From: Vesta saturnalis
Lineage: Eukaryota > Arthropoda > Insecta > Coleoptera > Lampyridae
Direction of reading: 5' to 3'
Length of the DNA stretch: 64,000 nt
Assembly (NCBI GenBank): GCA_036346205.1
Contig: JARFJB010000987.1
Span: 2,243,501-2,307,500 of the forward strand
Positions 47,392 to 60,900 of this stretch are shown here, one piece after another. Each line of letters begins with the position of its first letter. The first letter of the stretch is position 1. The position numbers were made by a program, and so were the translations under genes. Under the pieces are notes generated by a model. The model did no database searches, was not told the DNA's origin, and worked only from the letters and a program-made list of their open reading frames with translations.

Positions 47392-48245
47392 CGTAAACGT
47401 GTTTCATTCCCTCCCAGGAGAGAGCGGTTTGCTTGAACTTCCCAAGCTCTTTCAACCACAGTAATGAATTCCCAACATACATACATGTATGTATGCATAG
47501 TAGGATTAAGGATAGGTGCGGTCAGGGTAGGATCGAAAGCAAACGAGGTTAGCGCTCTGAGGAGGAAGTTACTGTCTGAGAATTCCCCCAAATCGCCGCG
47601 TATAATGTGCGTATACGCAGTAATCATGCCGCTATATGTGCATGAGGAAAATCCCCTGAAAAAACCTCATATAGGACAGGCGGTATCGAAGATATATTAA
47701 TTTACCATCCTAGTTTACTATCACTGCAAAAGGACTTGCTAAATTATAAAGTATATGATTGAAAAATAAACGGTTTTTGAATTTTGCGTGGATGCTCTCG
47801 CATCTGTGACAAGAAGTTTTTCTAACATGTTGTGGTTGCTAATAATACTATTACGCTCATTTCCAACAACTAACCGAACGTGCTTTATCATCGAGCTAGT
47901 GGAATTGTAATACGACCTGCTTAGCATTCGGGACGTAATGGGTTCGATTCCTGTCACCGTCTACCTTGTATGAAGTTTTTTAGGGTGTTTTCCTCATACA
48001 CTTATAGCGACATGGTGACTGCGTATACGCACACCTTGTGCGGCTATTTAGGGAATTATGGAGTAGTATCTTTCCCCTCAAAACTAACTCCGTTCCTTCC
48101 GATCCTATCCTGACCGCATCTGTCCCTAATCCCACCATGTATGCATACTTAATGTGTGTATGTTGGAATCCATGATTGTGGCTGAAGGAGCTTGCAAAGC
48201 TCAAGCAGTCTGCCCTTGTCCTTGTGGAGGTAATAAAACACGTGG
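47392..48245. mobile_element. Inverted-repeat element, about 290-bp arms
   Basis: 47392-47690 recurs inverted at 47960-48245, about 70 percent alike by eye: CCCAACATACATACATG against the complement of 48150-48172, GTGCGTATACGCAGT at 47607 against the complement near 48020, and CATGAGGAAAA at 47640 against 47990. About 270 bp of unrelated sequence lies between. No frame. Confidence 0.65.
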
Positions 48246-48620
48246 CCCTTTGCTTTTCCTTGATTCTACTACTCACATTAGTTCTGCAGTAAATGTAAGA
48301 GTTGCAAGTTGTGTTGTATGTATGTGTATGTATGTCTGCTTCAAATCTATCTAGCCAGTAAGCATATTCTCTCCTCCCTCCACATCTATCTTGAAGAAAC
48401 CAAATTAAGCTCCAATAAATTCTCAACAATATTTCACGCATTTTGCTGAATGTCTAATTTTTACACAGAGGGGTCAGTCGATCATCCGTTTTAAATAGAA
48501 GATGCACATCATCATTAATCTATGTGAATAAATTGGCAGAAACATTTGAAAGAAAGTTGAGCCGTTTTTCGGTAATAGGGGAATACGGAAAAACGGACAA
48601 ATCTGAGTCTTCTTCTTCTT

Positions 48621-49670
48621 TCAGCCTTGATTTATCCACTGCTGGTTCTTATCTCGGGCGATTTTCATCCAATGTTTTCCGGCAAGGTTCTTGACGTCGT
48701 CGATCCATCTTTTCGGGGGTCTTCCTATGTTTCTTTTTGTTTCACGGGGCCTCCAGTTTACTATTCTATGTGTCCATCTTTTTGTACTTTGTCTTGCTAT
48801 GTGGCCTATCCATTGCCATTTAAGTTTGGCGACACGGTCCATTATATCTGTTATTTTAGTTCTGTTGCGAATAGTCTCATTTTGAATTCTATCTCTCAGG
48901 GTGATACCCAACATAGCTCGTTCTATTGCCTTCTGTGTGACACGTAATTGTTCTGTGGTTCTTTTGGTCAGAGCCATCGTCTGCGTTCCATAGGTTGTTA
49001 TTGGTAGTATGCAGCTGTCGTATACTTTGCGTTTCAAATTCATGGGGATGTCTCTATCTCTTAGTATAAAGCTCAATTTTCCAAAAGCTACCCATGTTAA
49101 GTGGATTCTGCGATTCGGCGGTTTGATTTTGTTTTCCGAGTTTTATGGTATGACCAAGGTATGTGTATTGATCCACTGTCTCTAGGGGGATATTATCGAT
49201 TAATAGTACATTTTGATCGTTACTCATCAGTTTAGTTTTAGTAAGGTTCACCCTGAGACCTACTTTTTTCGATTCTTCGTTCAGCTCTTTCAGCATATTA
49301 CTCAGTTCTTCTATGCTGGTGCCAACTAATACTGCGTCGTTGGCGAATCTCAAGTGGTTCAGATAAACGCCATCGATATTTAGACCTTTGTTGCTCCAGT
49401 TTAGTTGTTTGAATACATTTTCCAACGCTAGTGTAAATAGCTTCGTCGTTTGTAAGTGATCAACCGTGCTGAAACCTTTGCGGAAGCCTGCCTGTTCCTC
49501 CGGTTGATATGAATCTAATTTTACAGTAAGACGGTTTGTTATGATCCTAGTCATAAGCTTGTATAAGTGTGACAGCAGGCTAATCGGTCGATAATTTTCT
49601 ATGTTGGAGGTATCTCCTTTTTTGTGTATTAAGATCACCTCTGCGTCTTTCCATGCATCTGGTATTTTTC
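48621..49670 (-). pseudogene. RTE-like LINE reverse transcriptase remnant
   Basis: Leftward: ILIHKKGDTSNIENYRPISLLSHLYKL (about 49560-49635), QAGFRKGFSTVDHL, then a jump straight to ALENVFKQLNW, so the first catalytic Asp block and the GVRQGD box are deleted. The second catalytic motif reads RFANDAVLVG, with Asn replacing an Asp (about 49345). Then KTKLM, YTYLGH, and after a shift the C-terminal YGTQTMALTKRT, WIGHIARQS, GRPPKRWIDDV region. Confidence 0.82.
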
Positions 49671-49699
49671 CTTGTATTAGGCATTTATTTAGCAGTAGT

Positions 49700-50110
49700 T
49701 GTATGGCATTGGTAGCGGGTAGATACTTCTCTGTGATCCCGACAGGGCTAGATCTACTTCAGGGAAGCAATCCTGCCTACGCGAGCCTTGACATTCTCTC
49801 ATTCCCGATCACCGAGGGAAAATCATGTCTTAAACCGAGTCATATCCAGTCCCTCACCTTTCTCCGAACATCCCATCCTAACCATCTTCCAATCCGCCTG
49901 GCCAGCATGGAAGTTTACGGCTACCAAATCCCTCTAAATGGCGAGTTTGAAAACAAGTGGAAATATACCCCAGGTGGGTAAAACACAAAATGTCAAGTCC
50001 CACACCCCGAAAGGGGTCCGCCTCAAGGATTCTGGGGGAGGCAAAAAAAAATTCGCCCACAACATCCAAAATCAAGGAAAATCTGAGTAACAATACGAAA
50101 TTATAAGGAT
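49700..50110. other. GC-richer block, unclassified
   Basis: Composition departs from both neighbours (AT-rich intergenic to the right). A 126-codon plus frame exists (49601-49981) but has no recognisable motif and overlaps the LINE. Possibly a non-autonomous TE. Confidence 0.3.
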
Positions 50111-50119
50111 GTGCTATGC

Positions 50120-53100
50120 TGCACATAATTTAAACACCGTGACGAATACGTCTTTATAACGTCAAACATGACGACTACGCTATCTGTAGTATCCATAGAT
50201 ACTTGGTTAGATTGTAGCCGTCATTGCATGGTATTCATTAATGTTAACTGGTGAGAAACAGTATCAGTATTATAAACGTTTCAATTCAAAATAATTTTAT
50301 AAAAGCAATGTTAAATTAGGCACATACTAGTTCCTAATCCTGACCTACCCTACTCCATTTGTATAAACAATGAATAACAAGTATGCAAGATATTAAGTGA
50401 AATCATTATGCGTGTATTTAACAAATCTGTGAAAAATTAGTAGTGAAACGCTAGAGAAAATGTAAACATCTCTAAAAATGACCTACAAACTAATAATAAA
50501 CAAGATTTTAAAATTGAACTATTAAAGTATTAGTATGTAATAAGTAACAAGCAATAAACGGAACCGTATTATGTATAATGTTTATGTAATATTGTTTAAT
50601 TACATGATTAAAAAACAAATATAATTGTAAGTTATTAACTATTTCAAAATTTTAGAGATTAAGTTTCAAATATGTCAGAAAATTTATTGATTTGACAGAT
50701 GTGGGTTAAGCTTTCAATTTAATCATTTCCGCCTACTTTTTATATAATTTCCATTTCAACAATATAAAAATTCCTGTAACACCCTTCTTGTACTGTAATA
50801 CAGGTTCCATGATAAAATTTTACCCGTAAACAGTAATCGTTAATAAATTAAAGATTTCTAATATATTGCTACATAAAATTTGTAAACAGCGTCATCTATT
50901 GTATTTTGTGTAAACTGGCAGCGCTCTAAACAGTTTTGCTTTTCAAAAGGATGGTGAGCAAGCTAAGTTTAAAAAGTCAATAGGGAGTGCCTACCTGTAA
51001 CTTATGATGTAGTTTTCCTGTAAATAAAAACGTATATGAGGGTTGCAGTATGTAATAAATGCTTTTTAATATATTTACATACTGGAAAGTCCACATATAG
51101 AGAAGGGTAAAGAGAATTGGTACAAAATAATTATTGCTCTATTTATTGTAATAATTGTTCTTTAAACAACTGATATACGAAGGGTCGTACAATATGTATA
51201 CTTTACATGAAGACGTATGATTGCATAAAGTAATTTGCATACCTACATACACCAACTGAGTTGTATGGTTGCTATAATTTAAGTGAGAAAAACATGATAT
51301 GTGTTTATCTGGTGTATTAGTGATAATAGTAATAACCCTCTTTAATACACACGTTTCCATACAAACAAAGCTTAGTTGAAGGTAGGTACTACAACACTTA
51401 CTTTTTGCTATGGCAAGCAGCAAAACAATTATTACACTGCCATGCAATGCCGCTTTTATACTATCTAAGTTTTCTAATTACATAATTGAAAACTAAAATA
51501 CTATCACAAGAACACGAAGTGTATTTGGCTAATGGTATGACAAAACTCTCAGATTCATTCACCTTAAATTTTTGATTAAAGAAAAATAACAAAAATTTTC
51601 CAGTTGTTGAATTTCCCGCTAATTCGAATATAGCAAGAATTTCGATTATGTAAGACATTTCGTAAATTCTATTATTTTTAAACAACTAAAATTAGTAGGG
51701 TGTCTATCAGAGTCTATAAATCCGTTCTTATTCCCTTTTTGTAACGGATCAAATATATACCATAAAATATATTGGCTAATAAAGAATTGTTTAAAAATAT
51801 GTGTATAATCTCATTAAATAATTCCTGTTAGACACCCTTACAGAAACTTAAAATTTACTTAACATAGTGGTATATTATATAATGTATAGTATATGATATA
51901 TACTCTAGAATTTACATATAAACATAATAATGCAATGTACAGTATCTATAAGTAGTTGGATTAATATATAAAATATACTTCATAAACAACATATAATATA
52001 CCTACGTACGTTTAAAATTAGTGATATGAAAATCCTTTTTACACATACATATCCTTTAAAACAAATAACAGAATTTGTTGTGTAAGTTTATTCGTGTTTA
52101 TATAAATCCTTTCTGTGCGATGTTTATTAAAAGTAATTAATTAAAGCGTCATCACGTTTAGAACTCAAACTATCAATCAGAATGTTTAAATATACACATA
52201 ATTTCGCAGTACATTCACTCTTAAAATAAAATATTTATAAATTGAAATTTCATGTACAACTTGCGTTTTGTAAATAAATCAATTTCGCATAAAACGCTCC
52301 TCCCCCTCCCACAAGAGAAATTACTAATTTTAGTTCGGCTAATAAAATAGTCAATTAAAATTTTTTAAAATAACGTGGCAGATTTATTTAGGCATAAACC
52401 TTAAACCGACTGCCACTTAGAAAAATTAAACATTAGGTACATTATAATGAAAAAATTATCTAAATTACTTTTAGATTACAACAAAATTAATGATAAAATG
52501 AGATTTTTTTGTAAATGTATGTAACACATTGTTAGAATACAGATCATTAACCATTTTTTTTAATTTTCAACAATTGATTGCTATAAACAAGAATAACTAC
52601 ACATTTGTTTGCAGTAAATCTATAAATATGTGCCAATTTTGATTTTTTCTGTTTGCTTCTTTTTTAAACCCTGATTACGAATTAGAACAATATCAAATTT
52701 TTAAGACCAAGAATATGTTATAATTTTGTCAGATCAATTTTTGTAAATTTTACCATTTTTAGTAAATTAAATAGATTTCTCATATAAAACGGTCTTTATC
52801 ACTTTTTATAATTCGTAATTAATAATACGTGATAATTTTATCAGTAGTGCCGGTAAAATATATGAAAACATTTTTTTTTTGAAAAATCTAAAGATAAACA
52901 GTCTTTTCCGCTTTATTATTTCTGTATACTCAGATCACAGTGTTTTTGTTTATGATATATAGTGTGATTTTTAAAATACACATCTAAAGTATACACTTCT
53001 ATATGTAAACTAAATGTTGTTGAAATGTCAATTTAAAAAAATACAAAAATATTTTTGGCGATCTTGTATTGGTCTGACATGACAGCGTATTTCACAAAAA

Positions 53101-54641
53101 AATAAAAATATGCTCAGAAAAGTTTTATTGAGAACAACTGACCAGTGATCAATGTTTTACTAGAAGAATTTTATGGCTTCATAATTTTAATTTAAGTTCA
53201 AAATGGAAAAACAATAATCTTTGATTTGCGGAAACATTCGTGGTTTTCTTACATATTGAAAAATATAATTCAGTTTGTTGAGAATCAACAAAATTTTGAT
53301 TAGTGAAAACATTTGTGTACCTCTTTGTGCTTTACCTTAATAATTTATTAAATTAAGTATACAAAACGTATTGATAAAATTCAGCTAAAGCACATGCAAT
53401 TTTACAGACTGTTTCGGTAAAAACAAGAGATTATTTCTTATTGAATGTAAATGACCCAGATATTGTAAACCCTCTAAAAATAAAGGGCGTCTTCTCCTAT
53501 TTTGAAATATGTGGTACAAGTTAATGATGAACCGTTGTAATTGGTGTAATAATTAAAATATAGCTAATGAGGTGAGCATAATGTGTTCACGTAATGAAGT
53601 TCTAGGCATAATTTTGGTCCGTCATTTAATTTCTTTATGTATTAAAAATTACAACAAATCTCACCTTAAAAATTCGTTTCAAATCTACACTGTAAAGACT
53701 AAGATTTTTTTTAACAGAGATAAAAAGAATTTTTATAAATAATCAGGGTTTAATTTAGAAGTACTTATGACGATAAAACTGCATACGCACACTCTTAAAA
53801 TTAAACATCGGATTAAAATGTAATCGGTGAATTTTCGAAAAATAACAGAAATGGGCCACGTTATCGATAATGCCGCAGCGTGTGATGATCTGTGAAAGAA
53901 AAAATTGTACTTGCAGACTTTTATCACTAACATTCTGCTTCTCATTATGTCATTGATATGATTACATAAAAAAAATAACACTTTAATGTCTTTGAAAGAC
54001 GGTTTGCATGTTATCCGTATAACTAATAACGACAGGATACGTCATACGTCACAAGTTTAAAATCACCCTGTTAATGAATACCTGGCGTAACTGGGTTCTT
54101 ACAGACAGGAATGCCCCGGTGGCCTTAAAAGCGAATGAGACAATTTGTAAAACAATAAAAATATGTCCACACGTTTATAAGGAAATACCTTCGTTGATAT
54201 CTGGATATTTTCAATAAACTTCGAGACCGATTATAAATGCATCAGTCCTGTTTCCATAAATTATACAGGAACATCAATTATGTGTAGTGGATCTTTAATT
54301 ATTATGAATTACCATACTAACAACATTTTCGCAGAAATGTCGTCATTATTAATGATAAACAAATAAAGTCAAAATAACGAAAGAGCCTCTTTGAAGCTAA
54401 GATGTCCAAGAACTTACATTACACCTATGAATTTTGAAATAGGTAATTTTATATGTACATTTAGCTTAGCTGTACAAATTCAAAGAAGTTTATTATACAC
54501 AAGCTACGTTCGAATTTGAGATATGCCACTACTTTTTACTACAACTCTTTATTAAACGTAATATCGGAAAACTATTTCTTTTCGTAAAATTCGATGAGGA
54601 TTTCATTATACATTAAACCCGCACTTCACAAGAAACACGCA
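50120..54641 (-). other. AT-rich region downstream of FoxP, possible 3' UTR
   Basis: No coding frame or TE motif was found in 4.5 kb. It lies directly after the FoxP stop and may hold a long 3' UTR plus intergenic DNA. The nearest poly(A) signal is at 54548-54553. Confidence 0.4.
54548..54553 (-). terminator. Candidate FoxP poly(A) signal AATAAA
   Basis: TTTATT on the plus strand, AATAAA on the coding strand, about 90 bases past the stop codon. AATAAA-like words are frequent in this AT-rich DNA, so this is only the closest candidate. Confidence 0.3.
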
Positions 54642-54918
54642 CTATGCATCTTCTATCATGTTCGAATCGTTATGTTGAAGATGCTGATGATGGTGGTGAA
54701 GAGAGTGATGGTCTTGAGACGGTGCGACCGTTAAATCTTCGGCCATACCATCAACCTGAGGGTCTTGATCAATATCTTCGTAATCTACGTGTACTTCACG
54801 TTTGATGTGATGAACTTGGTGCTCTGAATCTCTCATAGAATGCTGGTGTTCGGCGGATAAGGCAAGCTCTTGCTTAATTAAAAGTCCACCATTTATAGCA
54901 GATCTATGTAATCCGCCG
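54642..54918 (-). CDS. FoxP: FoxP last exon of isoform A
   Basis: 277 bp including the stop. GLHRSAINGGLLIKQELAL, KREVHVDYEDIDQDPQVDGM, a His-rich run (SLHHHHQHLQH) and SNMIEDA. Acidic end typical of FoxP C-termini. Acceptor ATGTAG. Confidence 0.92.
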
Positions 54919-57900
54919 CTACATATAATATAATGATAATTTTCTACATTTCTCTACTACTATACTAGCAAGTTAAGACTTACCCAATATGATCGTGAGA
55001 TGGAGATTGAGAGCTATCTCTTAAACGGGAATCTCGGTTACACACGTTCGTTGTCCCGGAAAGAAACTGCATATTATCTTCTAACATTGACGCCTGAAAA
55101 AATATCGATTACGAATACCCTGAAAAGCCAATTTTAAAGGTAATACTTATTACCTGTATAATATGGTCCCCGTAGATTGTGGGACTGTGATTTAATGTTG
55201 GACTTTTCGATGCACCACCCCTGTGTACATAAAAATAAAATAAAAAACTTACCTAACAAAACACGTAAATGAACATTAAACATTAATCATACAAAATGTA
55301 AGTAAATGGAGAATTAGGGCAAAAACACTTATATAAAAACTAGAAACAGGCCAAAAAGAGTTTCAAAAATTACGTACCTTTAATTGCAGAAGAAAAATTT
55401 TCGGTAGTAAATGAGTGAGCAATATAGTAAAAACAGCAAGAGAAAAAATTTCTAATTATACAAACTATCGCTACAATTACATGATTCCTGTGTGAAGGTT
55501 TACCTGTATTCCGGTCATTCCTCGAAGGTATCTAGTTCTTAATAGCTAGATATATCGCATCTTCCATGTAGCCTTTTTATTATAAATTTTATCCTTGTGC
55601 TTTTTAACTTCTGCGCTTACTAAAAATAGTGATATTGCACAAGATAGTTAACAAATAAAGCTACACGGAAAATAATACACATATGCAGAAGAAATACAAA
55701 AATAGTTCACACAGGATTTGTCATACAATACAAAACTACAAATTTTAAAACATGCCAAATATATAAAACATTTAGAATGAAAAAAGAGGTTAATTAAAAA
55801 TAGTATCAAAAATGTTACCTTACGTAATCGGCTTTACCTTAAACGCATCATAGAAAACTGCTGTTTGTTTCCACATTCATTCTTCGCCTTTGTGAAAACG
55901 CATTTAGGCGTAATATTTCCAGCATTTTCTTTGAGAATTTTAGAAAATGAAGCTCGAAAATGCTAAAAATATGTAACACTATTCCAACATTCTCAAGCCG
56001 GCCCATCTATCGCGTCTTTCAACTAGATAATTTTCATCTACAGCACTTTGCAGCCGCTCGTAGCGACATGCAGGAGCAGCAGGCACCTAAGGGAATTGGG
56101 AAAAGATCGAAATCTTTGATGGGGAAATGAAAAACATGCATTAGGAAAATGAATAGAACATTCGCAAATTATATTAAACATAAAAACATTATCTAGCATA
56201 AATAAAAAGCAATTTTAGAACATTTTGGTCTAACCAAATTTTGCTCAATTTTGACAAATGTGGATACACAAAAGATTAATGTAGAAAATAAGCGTTAAAC
56301 ATATGTGGCAAAAAAACATCTACAATATTGGGGTAGAATGCGACAAGCAGCAGCAATATGAGCAGTAGTAGCAAATTAGTTGCAAGGCACTGCGAAAATG
56401 CCGCTGCGCTTTTAGAGAAGTGCTTACTGTGCGCAATGGGGTGGTGGAGTGGGTGATGGGGTTGGGTCATATTTCCGCGGCCGACCACGCGACAAGTGGC
56501 GCCGCTTCACAAACTCAGCATCGTCCACCATCCAAAATGACCCAAAGTCGTCCTCGTAGCGTACAAAACACTTGTGGAGTGACAGATTGGTGCGTATCGC
56601 ATTCTACACACCCAGACCCAAGAAAGAGAAATATCACAATCAAGTGAGGTCAAGGTTAATCATTGGTAAAACCTGGTTATGGAGTGTACCTTCTGGTCTC
56701 CTGCAGTTGTTAGTCGCCCAAGCCAGCGGCCCGGCATGCTGAGTTATACTGAACCGGCCTTCACACACTCATATATACTTCATCATTCACTCACAGCAGA
56801 CAAGCTTCTCAAAGTTAATAAAAAAAGTACTGTGTATGGATATATAGTGTAAATATATATAAATGTATAAAAGATATTAGAAAAAAGAGATAAAATCACA
56901 AAACACACAATATACAAATTGAAAAAATAATTTAATGCCGGCCTCGGTGACGTACCCAACGACTGGTTGAGCTAAGGGCCCTGAGGAGCAACGTTGAGGC
57001 CGCCTCTTGTAGAATTCCACTTCGTCCACAGTCCACACTGCCCCCTTAACGTTTTCGACGCGCATGAAACATTTGTGAAGAGACAGGTTGTGTCGCACTG
57101 CATTCTAACAACAGATCAAACACCGCGAAATAATCAGTACGAGAAATTACGGAATCCACAACTTTCCATAGCATTAGTCGGAAATCAATTGTAACATAAA
57201 AAATAAACAACTAGATAAATATTATTACTAAATTATAATTATATCCAGTTACGTTGCAAAAATAAATTTAATAAATTCTGGTATGTGACGATCTTTAAGT
57301 TGCATCTTCCGTTTCCCACTCGTGGACGGCCGAACATAGGTTTGTAAAAACCACGGTGAATGTTCAGCGTACCATAGCGGTAGTTCGTACATAAAAAAAT
57401 ATTATATATGACCGACTTCTACTAAATGAATAGTTGCCATATCGTAGTACTAAAACTTTAATAGTGCAGTTCACAAGTTTTTAAATCTAAAGTTAATGTG
57501 AAAAAGGAACACTAAAATACATTAATAATTTTTGGTGACGTTAAATACTATTTTTTAAAAACAAAACGCACATAATGGATACCATCACAATTACATTAAT
57601 TTTAGTAGTCAATAATTGTTCGAAATTTTGCAAGCAATAGTCACTACAGCAAAAAATGGCAAATGAGATCTTCATTGCAACTGAGTTACCAAATGTTTTT
57701 TAACTATTTAATGAATTAACAAAACCAAAACTAAGTGAACCGAATCTTTTGTTTTGTTACTTAGTAATTGTATGGTATCAAGATTTCCTGTTTTGATTAA
57801 GAGTTCTGTCGCAAAACTAACTATTAGTTCGTTTCTAGAACATCTCCACTCATACCACAGGAGGTTAACGCAACAGTCAGGTTAGCATATCAAGTTCAGT

Positions 57901-60900
57901 TTATATTGGGAGTTATATGACTTTATTAACAGATTTTTCTGAATGTGATTTTTAATTATCAATAAATTGCATTCTTTTATTACCTACACTACTGTTTAGT
58001 TTATTTTTGAGATTACACCCAAGCCGGAGGTTGAGTGCATCGACTTCAGTGGTCATTAGCTCTATACATTTACAAACATCTAAGTCTGTAAGTAGTTCAG
58101 ACTCTCCAGCCCAGAATCGGTTGGTATTAGGATCTTAATAGGTAACGACTGTATACAGCGGCTATTAACTAAATAATTGTAAAACGTAGAACTAATGAAA
58201 AACCGTAAAAAACTGTTCAGACTAAAGATATTATTGCAAATTGGACAAAGTGATATACATACACCAAGAGGAATAAAAGAGAACTGGAATACCTTAGTAG
58301 AATATATATGCTAAATATAGTAAGAAAACCTAACGTTACATTACACTGTTAAAAACGTACAATCGTATACTTCCAAAACGACAAATCTTTGATTTTAATT
58401 CTGCGGAGAAAAAACAACGTAATAAACCTAGGAAATTGAAGAAAACCATTTTATTTGGATAACTTCAGAAATAAATTTTAGAAGCAAGTTAGTGAGACGG
58501 CACGAAAAGCAACCCAGAAAAAAAAATCAGCCGAATAAAGCATCCTGTATAACACTTATCGTCGAGGAGTTTTGAAATTTGGCAGGAGGAAAGACTTAGT
58601 GGTCTTAAGTATGCTCGAAAATTGGTGACCAAAATCAGTTTTTGAAAAATAATTCCGTTTCTGTAAATCATAGAAAAAATGTTTCTGCTTGAAAGTTAGA
58701 GAGGATAAAAGTTGCGATGAAATAGCGGATATATATTTTTCGTCACAGACTAAAACTTTGCGGGTAATAGGGCCAAACGCCCACTTACATTCGTGTTTTA
58801 TTTTTCCTTGTACTACGAGACGTCCTTGTTTTCGTTCAATGAAATCAAAATGATCACTAAAAACAAATCAATAACAAGAAAATAATAAATTAAACTAATA
58901 CTCTTTGGTTCTATTATTCGAAAAGTATTTGCCGAAAAATATGCACAGAAACAATTTGCTACCAAACATTTTCCTCTGCGAAAAACTGACTTTAGGCGAC
59001 CGAGATCGTTAGGGCCATTAAATTTACATTCCTATTAAGTATCAAAACTCATTGTCGGTGAAAATATCTAATGAATGGATTTTATTTGGATATGTATAAT
59101 ATTAAATGAAGTTTAATTTATGAAAAATTATAATCAGCTGCAGGGCGCAAAATTGTTCTCTGTTAAATGAGATGAACTCACATCATGTATCCTGTATATG
59201 CACGAATCCGCCTCAACATTTATGTGCACTGTTGCATTGATTTGTCCTATAATAAAACTTGTTGAGTATTATTCTTTGAAAACTTTTATGCTGCCGTCCG
59301 GCAACACTGACTTTTCAATACTCAAAATCGTCCATAAACAGATTATTTCTGAAGGAGGTCGGCAAAACGCAAACATTTTTAGTATGGCACCACTACTTTT
59401 TCATGAACATTTACTGACCGCTGTTATACATATTTCACATATTGATGATCAACGATGCCAACCTAACTTAAAACAATTTTCTAATATATTTTTAATGAGT
59501 TAATAACATCAGCACCAAAAAATTGTGTATTGCTCGTCCAGAAACGACAGTTTTGCAAGTATTCGCATTTGCGGGCTTCGGATGATACTTCGACCTGCAA
59601 TTTTGCTCATACTCGCAAAACTATCGTTTCTAGCTTCATGCTACAAATAACTATTGCGAAACTCCTCCAGCGTTTACTCTTCGTAGTGATAATAAAGTGT
59701 TTAGAACAAACATATTGTATAAACTGATTTTGAATTATTCCAGAAAAAAGGAACTAATAAAATCATTGGTAGGACTTTGTGGCATATAATACATAAAAAA
59801 TTTTAAATAGCGACTATTTATTGACCTCTTTTATCAAGATAAGAAAACGTACGTTTTATTTTCATGTTAACGTACATACATGTAAACTATAAATACCTTT
59901 GAAATATTACAATTACGGGTTAGATAACTAAATGAAATTAAGTAATACCTTCCATGTTGCCGCATTCCTTCGAAAATAGCAGAAAGTGTTTTGGAACCAA
60001 TTATATATTTCATTAAGGGTAAGTTGTTTATCCGGAGATTCAATTATCGACTAAAATTAATTAATTAGTGGCAAAATCTACGTCAGTATTTCGTAGAAAA
60101 ATCATACCTGTCGAATTAACGAGGCATATGTAAAAGGCGGCCGAACATCTGCATTTTTGTAGAATTCGCGATTCCTTTGTATTTCTGAAAATGTTACAGT
60201 AATTACAGATTCTTAAACAATGATTTTCGATTGTCAATTTTCCGCGTTAAGAATTAACTACCTTGTTGGACATCGAGTCCTGCCCTTTCCAACATGTAAG
60301 GCAGTCCTTAGGGTTACGCAGCATAATAGAAATAATTTGGTAAAGTTTTTGATCTTAAAAACAATATTTAATAATATAAAAACAAAACTTACCTCCCGCT
60401 AGAGATAGAGCTGATTTGTCACTAATACGTCTTCGGATCGGTCCAGGAACGTTTGGAGCAGTTGCTTGTAAAACAGGGGATCGAACTGCAGATACTAATA
60501 CACCCATAGACACTGCAGGTTGAGGAACTACGGTATTTACTGTTATTTTTGTAGGAGAAGGACTTTCTTTTAAGGGTTCAGGAGAGCCTAGTTGTTTAGA
60601 CATGTGTAGGTGATGCATCATCGCTTGCAATCTATCTCTTTCTTTTTGTAATTGAAGCTCTAATTGAGATACAACCTGCATTTGAACACGCGCTTGAGCT
60701 GTCGAACGGTCATCTAACGTGTGTTCTGTGTTTAGGTGTCTGTAAATACACATATTATGATACAACAATTAAGTAATTAAGGTCAACGTGCATTCATCAT
60801 TACGCCATAATAAATAATGAATTAAATTTTGACATATAATCCCTATAAGTTTGCGATTAATATGTAAAAGAAAGAGGGCGTAAGAAACTGTCAAATTACA

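Noticed and set aside
56420..56647. Plus-strand frame over FoxP exon B
   Set aside because: Antisense of the alternative exon; the minus strand carries the forkhead text and splice sites.
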